Made by a program: the position numbers and the translations under genes. The notes under the pieces are model-generated. The model did not search any database. It was not told the origin of the DNA and worked only from the letters and a program-made list of their open reading frames with translations. Below, piece after piece: positions 35,302-47,500 of a stretch of 64,000 nucleotides of DNA. The stretch's first letter is position 1. Each line of letters starts with the position of its first letter. The DNA comes from Chitinophagaceae bacterium (GTDB taxonomy: Bacteria; Bacteroidota; Bacteroidia; Chitinophagales; Chitinophagaceae), in contig CANGIT010000006.1 of NCBI GenBank assembly GCA_947454155.1, positions 1 through 64,000 on the forward strand, in the 5' to 3' direction.

Positions 35302-38300
35302 TTATTGTACCAGAAAACTTGCGCTGACCAAATGGCCCAGCAAATCAAAAACCTTCAGTTGATACGCTCCTGCCGGTAAAGCATCATGAAGCGGAAGAAG
35401 GTGTTTCAAGTCAGACAATTGCAGATTCAATGTTCCTTTTTGTACCACCTGACCTGCCATGTTGCTGATCTCGTAAAACCCATTTTTACCTAATCGGGTA
35501 TCGATGCTGAATTGCAATGTATGCCCTGTAATCGGATTGGGTGATATATGAAGCTGAGGCGCTTCATTGCCGTTTGGCGCTGCATTTTTTGGATTGCTTT
35601 TGATGATCAACACAAAACGATCTGATGCGGATGATGATGGTGTTTCATCAACAGAAAATGCATAAAGGGTGCTGTCTTGCCATTTTACCAGGGTTGAAGT
35701 ATGCGCATGATGGTCAATCAGCAAACCTGTTAATGATTGTTCTTTTAATTCCGGTGCATTGAACTGCAAATAATAATTTCCTTTTTTATAAGGACGGAAA
35801 AAATAATTGACAGTATCAGCAGCTTTCAATCCGCTTCTGGCCTCAATCGACAATACTTCTCCTTGCCTCATCAAACCCAGATTATCACCTGCATTCATCA
35901 TTTTTCGCGCATCGTATTCATCCAGCTTATCGGCATATGACTTACCATAGACCACCTTGTTGCCATCAACCAAATATGGATGCCCATCTGCTACCAAATA
36001 AAGTCTTGTTTGCACAGAAGATAAATTATTGTTGACAAGAGTAGTCCCCGAACGCATGGCCAGTCTTGAACCACTCACCTTGTCTGTTTCTTTGAAACTG
36101 ATAGCCCCAGCTGTATTGCCTGCTCTCACAAAAAAAGCCTGACCTGACTGTATGGTTCTGTAATCGCCGCTGGTGCTGTACATGCTGGTACCTCCGGGCG
36201 TGGCATTTCCATTAGCTAACTCTATCGTTTGAAATGCCCCCAAACCATAATAACTCGACAGTATCGGGTCGAAAACATAAAGAAAAGGTGTCAGCCCCGA
36301 TTGAGTAACTGCAGCATAATTGATGGCTGAAGGATATGGGTTGGCCACCGACTGGAATTTATTGGCAGGTATGGCAGGCCCCGCAACATTGCCGGTTTGC
36401 AGGGTTCCTTTGGTTCGAAGAATTGTAGGATTGGCCGCAGTGTTGAAGGCCGTAACAGAACGGTCTCCTCTTACAAACAGCATGTACCCTTGGGTGTTAT
36501 TGATCGGCAATCCCGTATTCGCTACACCCACATAAGTACTGTCAAGCGGAGAATATACTTTCATGGATGGCGCTATCGCCGCCATATCAAATCCATTGGC
36601 TGTACCTCCGACGCCAACAATCTGTGTTCCATATCCGGGCACAGGATTGGAATTAGCCATGCCATTTTCCATCCAAGATTGCTTGATAGTCTGACCTATG
36701 GTAGGCGCAGACAGCAACTGCCAGCTTTTCGCGTGTCGCGTACCGTTAGTTCCTGTATGAATATATCTTTCCACTACAAATCTTCCTGTTCCTGAATAGC
36801 TGATGGCTCCGCTGGAAGTCAAAGTACCGAAAGAGGCGGTATTGGTAGAATCCGACAAAAGTGTAACGTTTTTGGCACCCAGATTCAGCGTACCGGTAGT
36901 TAATGTCAGTTCCTTGCTGATGGCGATGCTGTCGAGCAAAGTAACCGAATTGGATGTGGCGTTTTTTTGTAAATAAAGTTTTGAGAATCTTTCGCCATTG
37001 ACCGCAGTGATACTGGTATTGTTGCCTCCATTCATGATGATGGCGTTGCCATTGGGATTGAACACCCCTGTAGAGCTTCTGTTCCAGTTGCCGGCCATCA
37101 AAAGATTATCACCTGTGCTGCCAGAAAGATTCAATGTGCCGTCGATCTGCAGATCGCCGCAAGTGGTGTTGACTGCAGTATTAGTTGTAACCACATTGGC
37201 AGGATTGATGACGACATGCGAGATGGAAGAATTCGGATAGGCGTTGGTGGTAGACCCAAACAGCAAGCTGGTACTGGTATCACTGACCACACCAAATTGC
37301 AGCACAGTGCTGGCGATGCTGTTACCCGTTTGCAAATAAGGATCTGTTCCGGTTGCCGCGTTGTAAGGAATCGGAGCCACTGGATAATCAATCACACTTC
37401 CGTTGAACCTCACCACAGATGACAAACTTCTGTTGAAGCCCGGCAGTTCGTCGGCAGCCGTCCATTGAAAGCGTACCGATAAATTGCTTCCACCCGAAAC
37501 GTCCTCTCCTATCGTCCAGCTGCGATTGACAGACTTCCCAACACGATAAGATTGTGTTTCCCAGGTAGCCGGATCATTCCACATGCCTGTGCGGATGCTT
37601 CTGAAAATCCTGGGCACGCCCGCAGGCCAGGCCACTGCCGACGACAAAGCGTAAGGCTCTACTTTCACGCTTACATTATCCGAAGCACCACTGTTGGTAA
37701 TCCAGGCAGGATTATATGAAGTGATAGAAGGACCAACAGGAAAAAACTTTTCTGCACCCGACACATTGAACAATTTCAATGCGCCGGCTCCGTTGGTTAC
37801 GAAGTAACTGGTATTATTGGCAAAACGTACTGTATTGGTAGCCATATTTTTATCGCCCAATATCAGTTTACCTGTTGACATATTCACAGAATCCGTGGCA
37901 ACTGTGTTGGCAGTAAGCGAAACATTATTGGCATTATTGATGATCACTCCTGAAACAGTGGAAGGCATCCCTGTACCTGTAATCTGTGGCACCGTACCTT
38001 CATAGGCGTATACCCCCGTTGTGCTGAAATTTCTTATACTCGTTTGTATATGACCGGTAGCTCCTGTTGCGGCAATGCCATCAGCCGAACCCATTCTTAA
38101 TTTTGCGGTCGATGCCAGCGTGAAGGTACCGGCACCTGTTACCGTTTGCCCCGGCACTCTGAAATCAGCCATCTTATAAACATTCAATTTGCCGCCAGCG
38201 GCCACATTGATATTGGAAAGATTACCTATCGGTAAGCCGCAATCGTACATCCAGTAAGCCGGCTGAGATGAAGCAGCATCAGCACCATTAGGGTAAATCT

Positions 38301-41300
38301 CTGGGGTATTCACCAAACCGCCATTAAAGATGTTCAGTGAGAATACATTTCCAGGATCCTTGGTACCTCCGTAGATAAAACTATTGCGAAAGTTGACACT
38401 ATTGTTTGTTGCATTCGAAAGGCCATTTGTCCAAGCAGGAGAAGTTGGAATTATAACATTTGGCGCAGGACTATTGAGCATTTGAATAGTGCCATATACA
38501 TTCACTGTAAAACTTAATGTGGGATGAAGAGTACCTGTATTAGCTGTTGTACTCAAACTGGCCCAAGGCATGAATGTCAGTGTTTTATTTTCATTGATGA
38601 CCATTGTCGTATTCAAACCTTTATATCCGGTTGAGGGTGTTGATTGCGATGCCGGAAAACAGGCTACCGTATGCCCTCCCTGATTAGATGTGCCATGATA
38701 AGTTAGTGTAACGTCTCTGTCTATCACTAGCACTCCATTATCTTTACTGGTGCATAATCTGGATAAAAAAACCGATCCTGCTGATCCTGTTATTTTCAGG
38801 TTTGAGCTCATTGATGTGATACTGATGCCATCTGCATTATCACCGGTGGGATTCGTGATTGAGCCGATATATCCTCCTGTAAACATTTGTACTAAACTAC
38901 CATAGACCAATACTTGAACTGGCGCTTTGGTGAGATTGCTTGAAATGAGATTACCCTTTACATAAAGATTTTTACAATTGCGGTCTGTACTTTGAATATT
39001 CACGGTGTGACCGGAATTGACCCATACATTGTCGCTCAATATTGGAATCAATCCTGCGTGGCTGATACTGAAGGTGCCTGATGCGGTGTCGTATCTTCTC
39101 CAGATGACCGTATCTGCCCAATTGCCAGATGCTATCGTTCCATAATCGCCCTGTAGCTGTTCAACGATGGTTAAAGAAAATGGAACTGGACCTGATACAC
39201 ATCCCGTGGTGCTACTTCTTACTACTATCGTGCCTGTATACACGCCAGGTAATGCATTGGTGATGGTCAGTGGAATATTACCCACAGGAAGAATAGCATT
39301 CGTTACATTGACAAAACCGTAAGATCCTCCCCAAGTAAGATCATATCGGTCTGATGATCCTAACACACTGCTGTAAGGCAGATTGGTAATGAATGGAGAC
39401 ACTGGAACTGGTCTGAAAATACTACTGCTGGTAAGTGTTATGCCTGCCTGAGAAACGGTAGCCGTTACAGGTTGCCTGATAAGTGAAACACATCCATTGG
39501 ATGGAACTGCCACCGTCTCTGCATAATAAGTGTTTACTGTTCCCATCGACATTGTTGGCGTGGTATAGGAATTACTGGCAGTGGCTAAAAGGTTACCTCC
39601 AGTTGAAGCATCGTACCAATTGATGGTGTAACCTGCAGCAGGTGCTGCTACTGAAACTGTCACTGTCCCTGCAGAACATCTGAATCCATTGACTGCTCCA
39701 GTTGGATTGGCGGGTGTTGGATTGACAGTCAGGCTGACTGTATTACCTGATATCAGTGAAAGTTTACAGGCTGTTTTGATACTGTCAATTATCAACAATT
39801 GTCCTCCCATTCCAACATTTGTTACCAAACTAAAAGTGCCGAGTCCTCCGGCCGTTGAAGTGATATTGACTGATTGTACACCACCTGCTCCAATATGATA
39901 GTAAATCATTTGTGCTGCAGAAGCGACGAGTCCCGTCAAATTGATGGTCGCATTATTACCAGCACACACAGGCGTTGCTTGTGATACGCTGGTGAATGTG
40001 GGATTGGGTGTAACTACTATGGTAGATAAATTGGAAGTGATAGTGCAAGTACCATTGGAAGCCGTGCAATAATAATAGTAAGTACCTGCCGTTGAAGATG
40101 GAACATTGTAAGATGCGTTGTTTGCACCTCCAATCAAACTTCCTCCTGTGGTTGAAAGAGTATTGTTTGTGAACCATTGAAATGTAATAGTTCCACTGCC
40201 AGAAATAGCAGAATTTAGAGTGATGTTATTACCAGTACAATAACTATTGCTTGTGGGTTGAGTTGAAAAAGAAATGCAGGAACCGGCATTGGCTGTTTGT
40301 GTAGCAGAAGAACAACTTTTGTATGTAGCCACCGAATATTGTGATACCGACCTTACCCTGTAATAATAAGTCGTACTGGGAATAAGACCTGTTACAGCAG
40401 CTGAACTTGTGTTGGCCCCTGCCACAAAAATGGTGGTTAGACCTGCAGTAAAAGCAGCATCTGTCGCCACATCAATTTCATACCCAGTGACACCTGACAC
40501 TGGTGTCCAGTTTGCAATAAAGCCTATGCCTGTTGAAGACAATAAGGACGAAGCGGATGAAACCGGCGTTGCAGGAATGGGATCAATGAGTAAATTTTTA
40601 TAAATGGCATTGGATCTGCCTACACTCGATGCAGAAGTAAATCCATGCAAGAGTTTGAACTGATTTAATGAAGCTGTGCTGGTTACTGCGGCCACATCAT
40701 TACCTGCCTTTATCGCACCGACCCAAATATCGAAGCAATTATTGGCCAGTGTTTCGCAAGTACCATCAGGCGCAAGATAACTGATGGCAGCACCTGATTT
40801 GTTGGCGGCAATCAGCAAGGTTTTTTGTGAGGCATAGGCAAATGTCGTCAACTCTGTGGCAGATCCATAACTGGAAATCGCCAAATTAGAATTGGATTTG
40901 AATTTCACCTCAAGTCCGGCAAAAACATTGGTGACGGCTTCTTTGGTAAGATTGTTTGTAAAACTTCCTCCCAGTGCAAAGGAAATTTTAGGGTTGGAAC
41001 CAGAAGAACCATAAGTGACTGAAAGATCAAACTGTGCAAAAAGTGTATTAGGCGACGTGGCACTCAGATTCACATTTCTGCAAAGCCCGGAAAGTGAATT
41101 TGTGCTGGTTTCAGTAATGGTAAGGGCATTGACAACAGATGTGTTTACATCAATTGAAGAAGAAATGGCTCCCGATTGCAGATGGGTAAACTGCAGATTG
41201 GAGGGAGCTGTAGTATTTACATAGTAGGACCCGGTTGGTTGAGCCGAATTGTTGAACGACGACAACGGAGAACTGAATTGTTCTTGAAAAAGTTGAGCTT

Positions 41301-41412
41301 TTGCTGATTTGTCGAAAATCACGAGAAAGAGCAAAAAAATAATTACGGTAACCTTACAAAAAATCCACGAAGAACATTTTGGTATTAAGGGGTAATTACT
41401 ACTAATTTTCAT
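35302..41412 (-). CDS. Giant T9SS type-A secreted protein with FN3-like domain
   Basis: 2036 aa, long signal peptide ending FDKSAKAQ (about residue 40). The N-terminal beta-sandwich (LFQEQFSSPLSSFNNS) is followed by an FN3 module (VSSASSLLSSTGIGFIANWTPV ... STTYYYRVRSVS; about 280-365), Ig-like stretches with paired Cys (FSTQPTSNSYCTGNNITL), then a long beta-helix-like region (IWRRYDTASGTF, VWVNSGHTVNI, LTLTTGTLNLGAKNVTL). The last 80 residues (LHISPNPITGHTLQFSI ... LPAGAYQLKVFD) are a Por_Secre_tail type-A sorting domain, so it should be exported by T9SS and lipid-anchored or released. The function is unknown; adhesion or matrix is likely. Paralogue of the next gene upstream. Confidence 0.85.
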   Translation of the reverse strand: MKISSNYPLIPKCSSWIFCKVTVIIFLLFLVIFDKSAKAQLFQEQFSSPLSSFNNSAQPTGSYYVNTTAPSNLQFTHLQSGAISSSIDVNTSVVNALTITETSTNSLSGLCRNVNLSATSPNTLFAQFDLSVTYGSSGSNPKISFALGGSFTNNLTKEAVTNVFAGLEVKFKSNSNLAISSYGSATELTTFAYASQKTLLIAANKSGAAISYLAPDGTCETLANNCFDIWVGAIKAGNDVAAVTSTASLNQFKLLHGFTSASSVGRSNAIYKNLLIDPIPATPVSSASSLLSSTGIGFIANWTPVSGVTGYEIDVATDAAFTAGLTTIFVAGANTSSAAVTGLIPSTTYYYRVRSVSQYSVATYKSCSSATQTANAGSCISFSTQPTSNSYCTGNNITLNSAISGSGTITFQWFTNNTLSTTGGSLIGGANNASYNVPSSTAGTYYYYCTASNGTCTITSNLSTIVVTPNPTFTSVSQATPVCAGNNATINLTGLVASAAQMIYYHIGAGGVQSVNITSTAGGLGTFSLVTNVGMGGQLLIIDSIKTACKLSLISGNTVSLTVNPTPANPTGAVNGFRCSAGTVTVSVAAPAAGYTINWYDASTGGNLLATASNSYTTPTMSMGTVNTYYAETVAVPSNGCVSLIRQPVTATVSQAGITLTSSSIFRPVPVSPFITNLPYSSVLGSSDRYDLTWGGSYGFVNVTNAILPVGNIPLTITNALPGVYTGTIVVRSSTTGCVSGPVPFSLTIVEQLQGDYGTIASGNWADTVIWRRYDTASGTFSISHAGLIPILSDNVWVNSGHTVNIQSTDRNCKNLYVKGNLISSNLTKAPVQVLVYGSLVQMFTGGYIGSITNPTGDNADGISITSMSSNLKITGSAGSVFLSRLCTSKDNGVLVIDRDVTLTYHGTSNQGGHTVACFPASQSTPSTGYKGLNTTMVINENKTLTFMPWASLSTTANTGTLHPTLSFTVNVYGTIQMLNSPAPNVIIPTSPAWTNGLSNATNNSVNFRNSFIYGGTKDPGNVFSLNIFNGGLVNTPEIYPNGADAASSQPAYWMYDCGLPIGNLSNINVAAGGKLNVYKMADFRVPGQTVTGAGTFTLASTAKLRMGSADGIAATGATGHIQTSIRNFSTTGVYAYEGTVPQITGTGMPSTVSGVIINNANNVSLTANTVATDSVNMSTGKLILGDKNMATNTVRFANNTSYFVTNGAGALKLFNVSGAEKFFPVGPSITSYNPAWITNSGASDNVSVKVEPYALSSAVAWPAGVPRIFRSIRTGMWNDPATWETQSYRVGKSVNRSWTIGEDVSGGSNLSVRFQWTAADELPGFNRSLSSVVRFNGSVIDYPVAPIPYNAATGTDPYLQTGNSIASTVLQFGVVSDTSTSLLFGSTTNAYPNSSISHVVINPANVVTTNTAVNTTCGDLQIDGTLNLSGSTGDNLLMAGNWNRSSTGVFNPNGNAIIMNGGNNTSITAVNGERFSKLYLQKNATSNSVTLLDSIAISKELTLTTGTLNLGAKNVTLLSDSTNTASFGTLTSSGAISYSGTGRFVVERYIHTGTNGTRHAKSWQLLSAPTIGQTIKQSWMENGMANSNPVPGYGTQIVGVGGTANGFDMAAIAPSMKVYSPLDSTYVGVANTGLPINNTQGYMLFVRGDRSVTAFNTAANPTILRTKGTLQTGNVAGPAIPANKFQSVANPYPSAINYAAVTQSGLTPFLYVFDPILSSYYGLGAFQTIELANGNATPGGTSMYSTSGDYRTIQSGQAFFVRAGNTAGAISFKETDKVSGSRLAMRSGTTLVNNNLSSVQTRLYLVADGHPYLVDGNKVVYGKSYADKLDEYDARKMMNAGDNLGLMRQGEVLSIEARSGLKAADTVNYFFRPYKKGNYYLQFNAPELKEQSLTGLLIDHHAHTSTLVKWQDSTLYAFSVDETPSSSASDRFVLIIKSNPKNAAPNGNEAPQLHISPNPITGHTLQFSIDTRLGKNGFYEISNMAGQVVQKGTLNLQLSDLKHLLPLHDALPAGAYQLKVFDLLGHLVSASFLVQ

Positions 41413-41482
41413 AACTATGGGCTTAATTTTATTTGGAGGGATGAAGGAATCTCAATCCAATCAATATCACTAATGTACATCT

Positions 41483-41510
41483 ATAAGATTGAATAAATAA
41501 TCAATCTTAT
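41483..41510. promoter_or_regulatory. Perfect 10-bp inverted repeat upstream of the 2036-aa gene
   Basis: Arms ATAAGATTGA (41483-41492) and TCAATCTTAT (41501-41510) with an 8-bp AT-only spacer. It is about 70-98 bp upstream of the ATG and 9 bp from the LacI-like motif. There is no T-run after it on the - strand, so a terminator is unlikely; a dimeric regulator site or leader hairpin is more plausible. Confidence 0.45.
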
Positions 41511-41519
41511 GCACATTAT

Positions 41520-41535
41520 ACGCAATCGTTACCAA
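41520..41535. promoter_or_regulatory. LacI/GalR-like operator motif, copy 3 (upstream of the 2036-aa gene)
   Basis: ACGCAATCGTTACCAA, differing from copy 4 only in one of 16 bases. It lies 108 bp upstream of the ATG and touches the T-tract of the terminator of the preceding gene, so the 174-bp spacer packs a terminator, this motif and an inverted repeat. Confidence 0.5.
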
Positions 41536-41562
41536 AAAAAATTGCCCCAAATTTGGGGCAAT
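41534..41562 (-). terminator. Intrinsic terminator after the 2184-aa gene
   Basis: A perfect 22-bp palindrome (41541-41562; half-site ATTGCCCCAAA) is followed on the - strand by an uninterrupted run of 8 T (41541 to 41534). It starts 25 bases after the stop codon at 41587. It separates the two type-A giants into different transcription units. Confidence 0.9.
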
Positions 41563-41586
41563 TATGGTTTTTATAGATGAATGACT

Positions 41587-44500
41587 TTACTTTTTGTGAA
41601 GAGAAATACAGTAGGTATGACTATCTTCTGTCTCCAGAACAAGTTGATAAATTCCTGCAACTAAACCTGCGGGCAAATGAATCTTTTGTTGTTGTTGGGT
41701 AGAGAAATCAACATTACCTAATTGGATACATCTGCCAGTTTGATCGTACAATTTATACTTACAACTTACAGCCAAATCTGAAGAGGCGAAGACAGTTACC
41801 GTTTCTTCAATTACCGGATTCGGATAAATGGCAAAAGGCGCTCCTCCAAAGTTTTTAATACCGACCTTCAACACTGCACTGTACAAATAAGAACCGTTTA
41901 CATCCACTGCTTTAATTCTGTAATAACCAGGGCCAAAGATAGGCGACTGATCATCAAAAACATAATTATTGTTAGGTGGGTTGGCGACTCCTATTACACC
42001 AATTTTTACAAAATCCTTTCCATCGGCACTTCTTTCAATTGCATATTGGGTAACATCCAATTCATTGGCTACAGACCAACTGACGATAACCTTATTTTTA
42101 TTAACAGTAGCTTTTTCGTGAATAAATCGAACGGGCAATGTACCAGCGTTGGAATAATTAAATACCAAAACAAATCGGTCTGTTGCTCTTGATTGCTGAT
42201 CTGTGGTTACGGTGAAGGGATAAATAAACGCGCTGTTTAAATTCACCGTGGTGCTGGCATTCAAAAACTTGTCTATCAATCTTGCTGTTTGACAAGGCGA
42301 ACTCCAATTATTGGCATTCAATGCCAGCTGATAATTTCCCACTCTTGCAAGCATCAAATGATATACAACCGAATCCGCTGCATGAATCGGTTTTCTTTTA
42401 ACGATGGCATAAGACAGGCCATTGTTGCTTATCGACAAGTTATCTCCATTATTGAAATATTTTGAGGCGTCATCGGATGCATCATCACTATTGGACTCAT
42501 CCAATAATAACAAATTGCCGTCGCTTAATTTGTAACTACCATCAGCAGCCTGATAATTAAGGGTAGATCTTAATGATGGAGATACAACATTGGCAGTATT
42601 GTTTTCTCTCAATACTATTCTGCTACCACTCACTTTTGCAGCTTCATTGAATGAAATTGAACCTGGCGACGCTGTGTTATTGTACACAAAAAAAGCTTGC
42701 CCCGATTGAATGTATCTATTTTGAGAAGTAGTTGTTGGATAATAAGTGGAAAGACTTTGTGGCGAACCTCCTGCGGTAATCGCATTAAAACCTCCCAAAC
42801 CATAACTACCTCCTAACGTGGGATCAAAAACATAAAGATAATCTTGCAAATTAGTTTTGTTCAACCCATCAAAATTTATGGCCGATGCATAAGGATTGGC
42901 AACCGACTGAAATTGCGCAGCAGGGATAGACGGCCCATTGATATTATCTCCAATCAACAATTTACCTTTAGCCCTCAATACGGTTGAATCTGCATTGGTT
43001 AAAGTGGTGATTGCGCGACTTCCTCTCACAAACAACATATACCCCTGTGTATTGGCTACCCCTTGATTGGTATTGGGGGCAAACTGCCATAGGTTATTAA
43101 CAGGATCAAATGTTTTGATAGATGCAGAAGCAGTGGCCACATCAAAGCCATTCGTTGTTCCACCTGGTCCTACAATCTGAGTCCCATAACCCGGATTGGG
43201 ATTTAAATTGGGACCTGCGTTTTCCATCCAAGATTGTTTGATGGAAATATTTTCGGCAGGATCGATGGGTGCACACAACAACTGCCAGCTTTTTTGATGT
43301 CGTGTACCGCCGGTTCCTGAATTGATATAACGCTGCACTTCAAATCGTCCGAGGCCGGAGTAACTGATCGCTGCTCCACTGGCGGGCATGGCAGCAAATG
43401 AGGCGGTGCTGGCCACATCCGACAATAAGGTGATGTTCTTGGCGGCCAGATCCAATGTTCCGGTAATCATTTTCAACTCCTTGGAAATGGCAATGCTATC
43501 GCTTAGGGTAACTTTGTTGGCCAATGCGCTTTTGCTCACATACAATCGCTCAAATTTTTGCCCACCGATGCCTGAGATGGTAACATTCCTGTTACCTGTA
43601 AAATAGACAGGCCTGTCGTTGGCATTGAGCAAGCCGGTGGCCGTTTTGTTCCAGCTGCCACCAATTTTGAAAGTGTCGATGGGCGAAGTAGAGAGATTCA
43701 ACTTGCCGCTCAACGTTAAGTTGCCGCAATACGTATTGGTATTACCACTGGCAATCGATATTTCATGTGCCGGTTGAATGAACACCTCCGACGAATCGGT
43801 GTTGGGTATATCCCCTTCCGATGGTGAATAGCCACCGGCAGCATTGGAGATATCCCAGGAATCAAACTCAGACCAAAAGCCGGATTGACGACTTCTGAAT
43901 TTTCTTACTTTAGTGTACCCCACGCCAAATCGGTCTGTAGCTAAAAAACTCGTAAACCCGGAGCCCAATTTGGTATATGGACCTGTTCCCAAAGCCGGGC
44001 CAACAGAACCGGCATAATCCAATGCAGTTCCGTTGGAATGAACCACGGCACAAGTGTTGACATTAAACCCAGCACCAATTTCAGTGGGTGATGAAGTGGC
44101 ATTCCATTGAGGCGTAACCGCCACAATACTGCCACCGGGCACATCCTCTACAATGCTCCAGGAACGATTGATAGCAGAATCAACAGCTAAATTAGAAGGC
44201 ACTCCTGTGGATACGTTGACCCCAAAATTATCGGTTGTTCCAATATTACTTATCGTAACCGGATTATATGTAGATGCAGGACTAGTGGTTAATGCCCCTA
44301 CCGGATAAAACACATCATTATACGTTACACCGGTTTGTCTTAATCTTCCCGAAGTTTGATCTGTAACAATATAATTTGTGCTTGAGAAATTTTTGATATT
44401 GTTTACAGTTAAGGTTGAATTACCTGTAAAAAGTCGTCTTGTTAACTGTAATGAATCTCTTAATACAACACTTTTTGTGAGGGAAAGATAGGTGCCAGCA

Positions 44501-47500
44501 CCAGAGGTAGAATCGATAACGGCACCGGCTGTATCTAACGCATTACCAGTTGTTGGCAAAGCACCTGTGCTCACATAAATGTATCTGGCTCTATTGCTGA
44601 AATTGCGCGTACCTGTTAAGATGTGCCCGGTATTTGTACCCACAGCATTGATACCCGCTGTTGAGCCAATGCGCATACGGGCGGTTCCTCGTAAATTAAA
44701 TGCACCCCCCGATCCTACTGCCCCTGCTACTCCTGTTACAGTTTGTGTGGATTTTCTGAAATCAGCTAAAGAGTCAATATTTAACTCCCCACCTGGGGCA
44801 ATATTAATAGCTGATGTTCCTGCGGCAGTACCACTTATCCCGGCAGTGTATATTTCTGTAACATTAATTTTTCCGGTTGCACCAATGTTAATGGTAAATG
44901 GATTGGTGGCATTGCTTCCATTCATATTAAGAACCCCATTATATGAAAGTGTTCCTTGATTTACGGCTCCGGCAGGGTATCCATCTGGCACACCTGGAAG
45001 GAAGCTTAATGTACCATCAACATTTAATGTAAACTTACTTGCTGAAATTGATCCAACCGAAGACCCTAAGCAAACACTGGCCCACTTATGCAAAGTCACA
45101 GTTTTTCCGGTATTGATAGATAATACAGTTGGGTTTAAAGAAGATGAATATAAAGCTGATGTTGCGCCATCTCCGTAAAGATAGCTCGCATTAAAAGTTG
45201 TACCATGATGATTCAAGGTTACATCATGATCAATTAATAGCAAAGGATTATTACCCAATGAAGCGCTACCCCTTGAAATAATTAGTCTCGATAAATTGAT
45301 AATTCCGCCAACGCCTTTTATATGGCAAACAACATTCATTGTAGTTGCCGTTGAAATTATCTGTGAATTACTAATAGTATAAGTTCCTGCTGCGCCAGCA
45401 GTTCCTGTCAGTTGATTGACTATAGTTGTACCCGAGGTAACACCTGAGCCTGTTATTAATAACCCTGCAGTTAACGTTCCTCCGGTTGATGCTACTGTCA
45501 ATACATTTCCACTAATAGTCCCGGAAAAGCTGATTGGACTTCCTGCAACGGTCAAACAAAGACCATCGGCTGCATTGCCCACATTTGTTCCACCAAATTT
45601 GCCATTAGCAGCTACTTCAATAACATTTCCATTAATGCTGATACTTGCCCCTGTGGTATAAATCTGATTACCCGATTGTAATATTCCATCCAACACATGC
45701 AAATCTTTACAGGCAAATGTTCCTGTTGCTCCGGTTGAAACGGTATAACCTCCAATTATCCAAATATTAGTTGAAGCTGAAGGAGCTGCAGCGGTAACTC
45801 CTGTAAATGCTGTTCCGTCCCATGTTTTCCATGTTGTTCCAGCACCGGAAACGGCCCAATTGCCTGTCATAACAGACCCATAGTCTCCAACTTGAATATT
45901 AGATATTTGGATACTAAAAGGTATGGCCACCGTAGAACAACCTGTTGTATTAGATGCTGTAATTGTTCCCGAATAAATTTGCCCAGCAACTGCACTGACA
46001 TTTAATGATATAGGTATTGGACTAGCCGGTAAACTTGCATTTGTCACAGCTAGAAAGCCTGCAGCTGTTGCATTTGCACTTGTCCATGCTATGCTATATT
46101 GCGTTAAATTATTGGAGGCCGTATATGGCATATTGACAATGTAGCTTGGGCCAGTGGGCACACCGCTGTAAATAGTAGAATTGGTTAATGTAAATGAAGG
46201 AACTGTAAGGTTTCCTATAAATGCCACTCTGGGTGATGAACAACCATTAGCTGCAACCGTTTGCGCATAATAGGTAACTGTTGTGTTAGATGAATAACTC
46301 GGAGTAGTAAATGATGGATTATTAGTTAATATTGGTGAGCCTCCACTAGGTGCACTATACCAGTTTACCGGAGATCCGCCGGCATTGTTTACGGCTAATG
46401 GAATGGTTCCGGGTGCACAAATTTTTGCTGTGTCCACTGCTGATGTCGGCGAATTGGGCGATGCGTTTACAGCAAGCGTTGTGTTAATACCCGAGAATAT
46501 TGTGGTACAAGAAGACCTGATACTATCAATATAAAGTACGGCATTGCCGTTTGCCGTAAGGAAAACAAAGCTAGCGGTACCTGCTGCAGTTGTGGCAACT
46601 GCTGTGGCAGATTGAACAGTTCCACTACCGATGTGATAAAAAATATTATTCACAGAATTGGGCACCAAACCCGTTAAATTAATCGTTGCCGATTGCCCCC
46701 CACATACTGGAGAAGCTTGTGATACACTACTCAAAGTTGGAGATGGCACTACAGTAACAGTCGCTACATTGGAGGCGAGTGTTGTCGTTCCTCTAGTAAT
46801 AACACAATAGTAGTAATAAGTACCTGGAGTTGTTGTTGGTGGAGTGAAATTGGTTGTTGTTGATCCTACAGCAGCACCTCCACTATTGGAATTAACGGTA
46901 TTGGAGTACCATTGATAACTAGGATTATTATTCGAACTGACAGTTAACGCTTGTCCTGCGCTTCCTGTACAAACCGAAAAACCTATGGGTTGCTGAGAGA
47001 ATGAAAGTGCATCCCCTGCGGTAGCTTGTTGTGTACCGGAGTTGCAACTTTGAAAAGTACCCACTGTATATTTTGATGCGGCCCTCACTCGGTAATAATA
47101 GGTTACCCCTGTTGTTAATCCCGGAAAATTTGAATTATCAATTACAAGGGAAGAAGTTGAAATTCCTGGCACAAATAGTGTAGTCAAGTTTTGTGTAAAC
47201 GCAGCATCAGTGGCAATGTCCAAATTATAACCATTCACACCATAATAACCGGATGTACCTGTTGAAATCGGCGTCCAATTGGCAGTAAAACCAACACCGC
47301 TGGGAGCAGGAGTAAATGCATTAGACACTGGGGGTAGTGAAGGGATCGTATCAATTAACATATTATCCAGAGCATAGGTAATTGAACTGCTTGGGGAGGA
47401 ACCTGTCCCCATAAAGAAATTAGTTAAATCCAAATTTGGATTGCTAGCGGCTTCATCATTAGTAAATTTAACATTATCAATCCAAGCATCAAATTTATCA

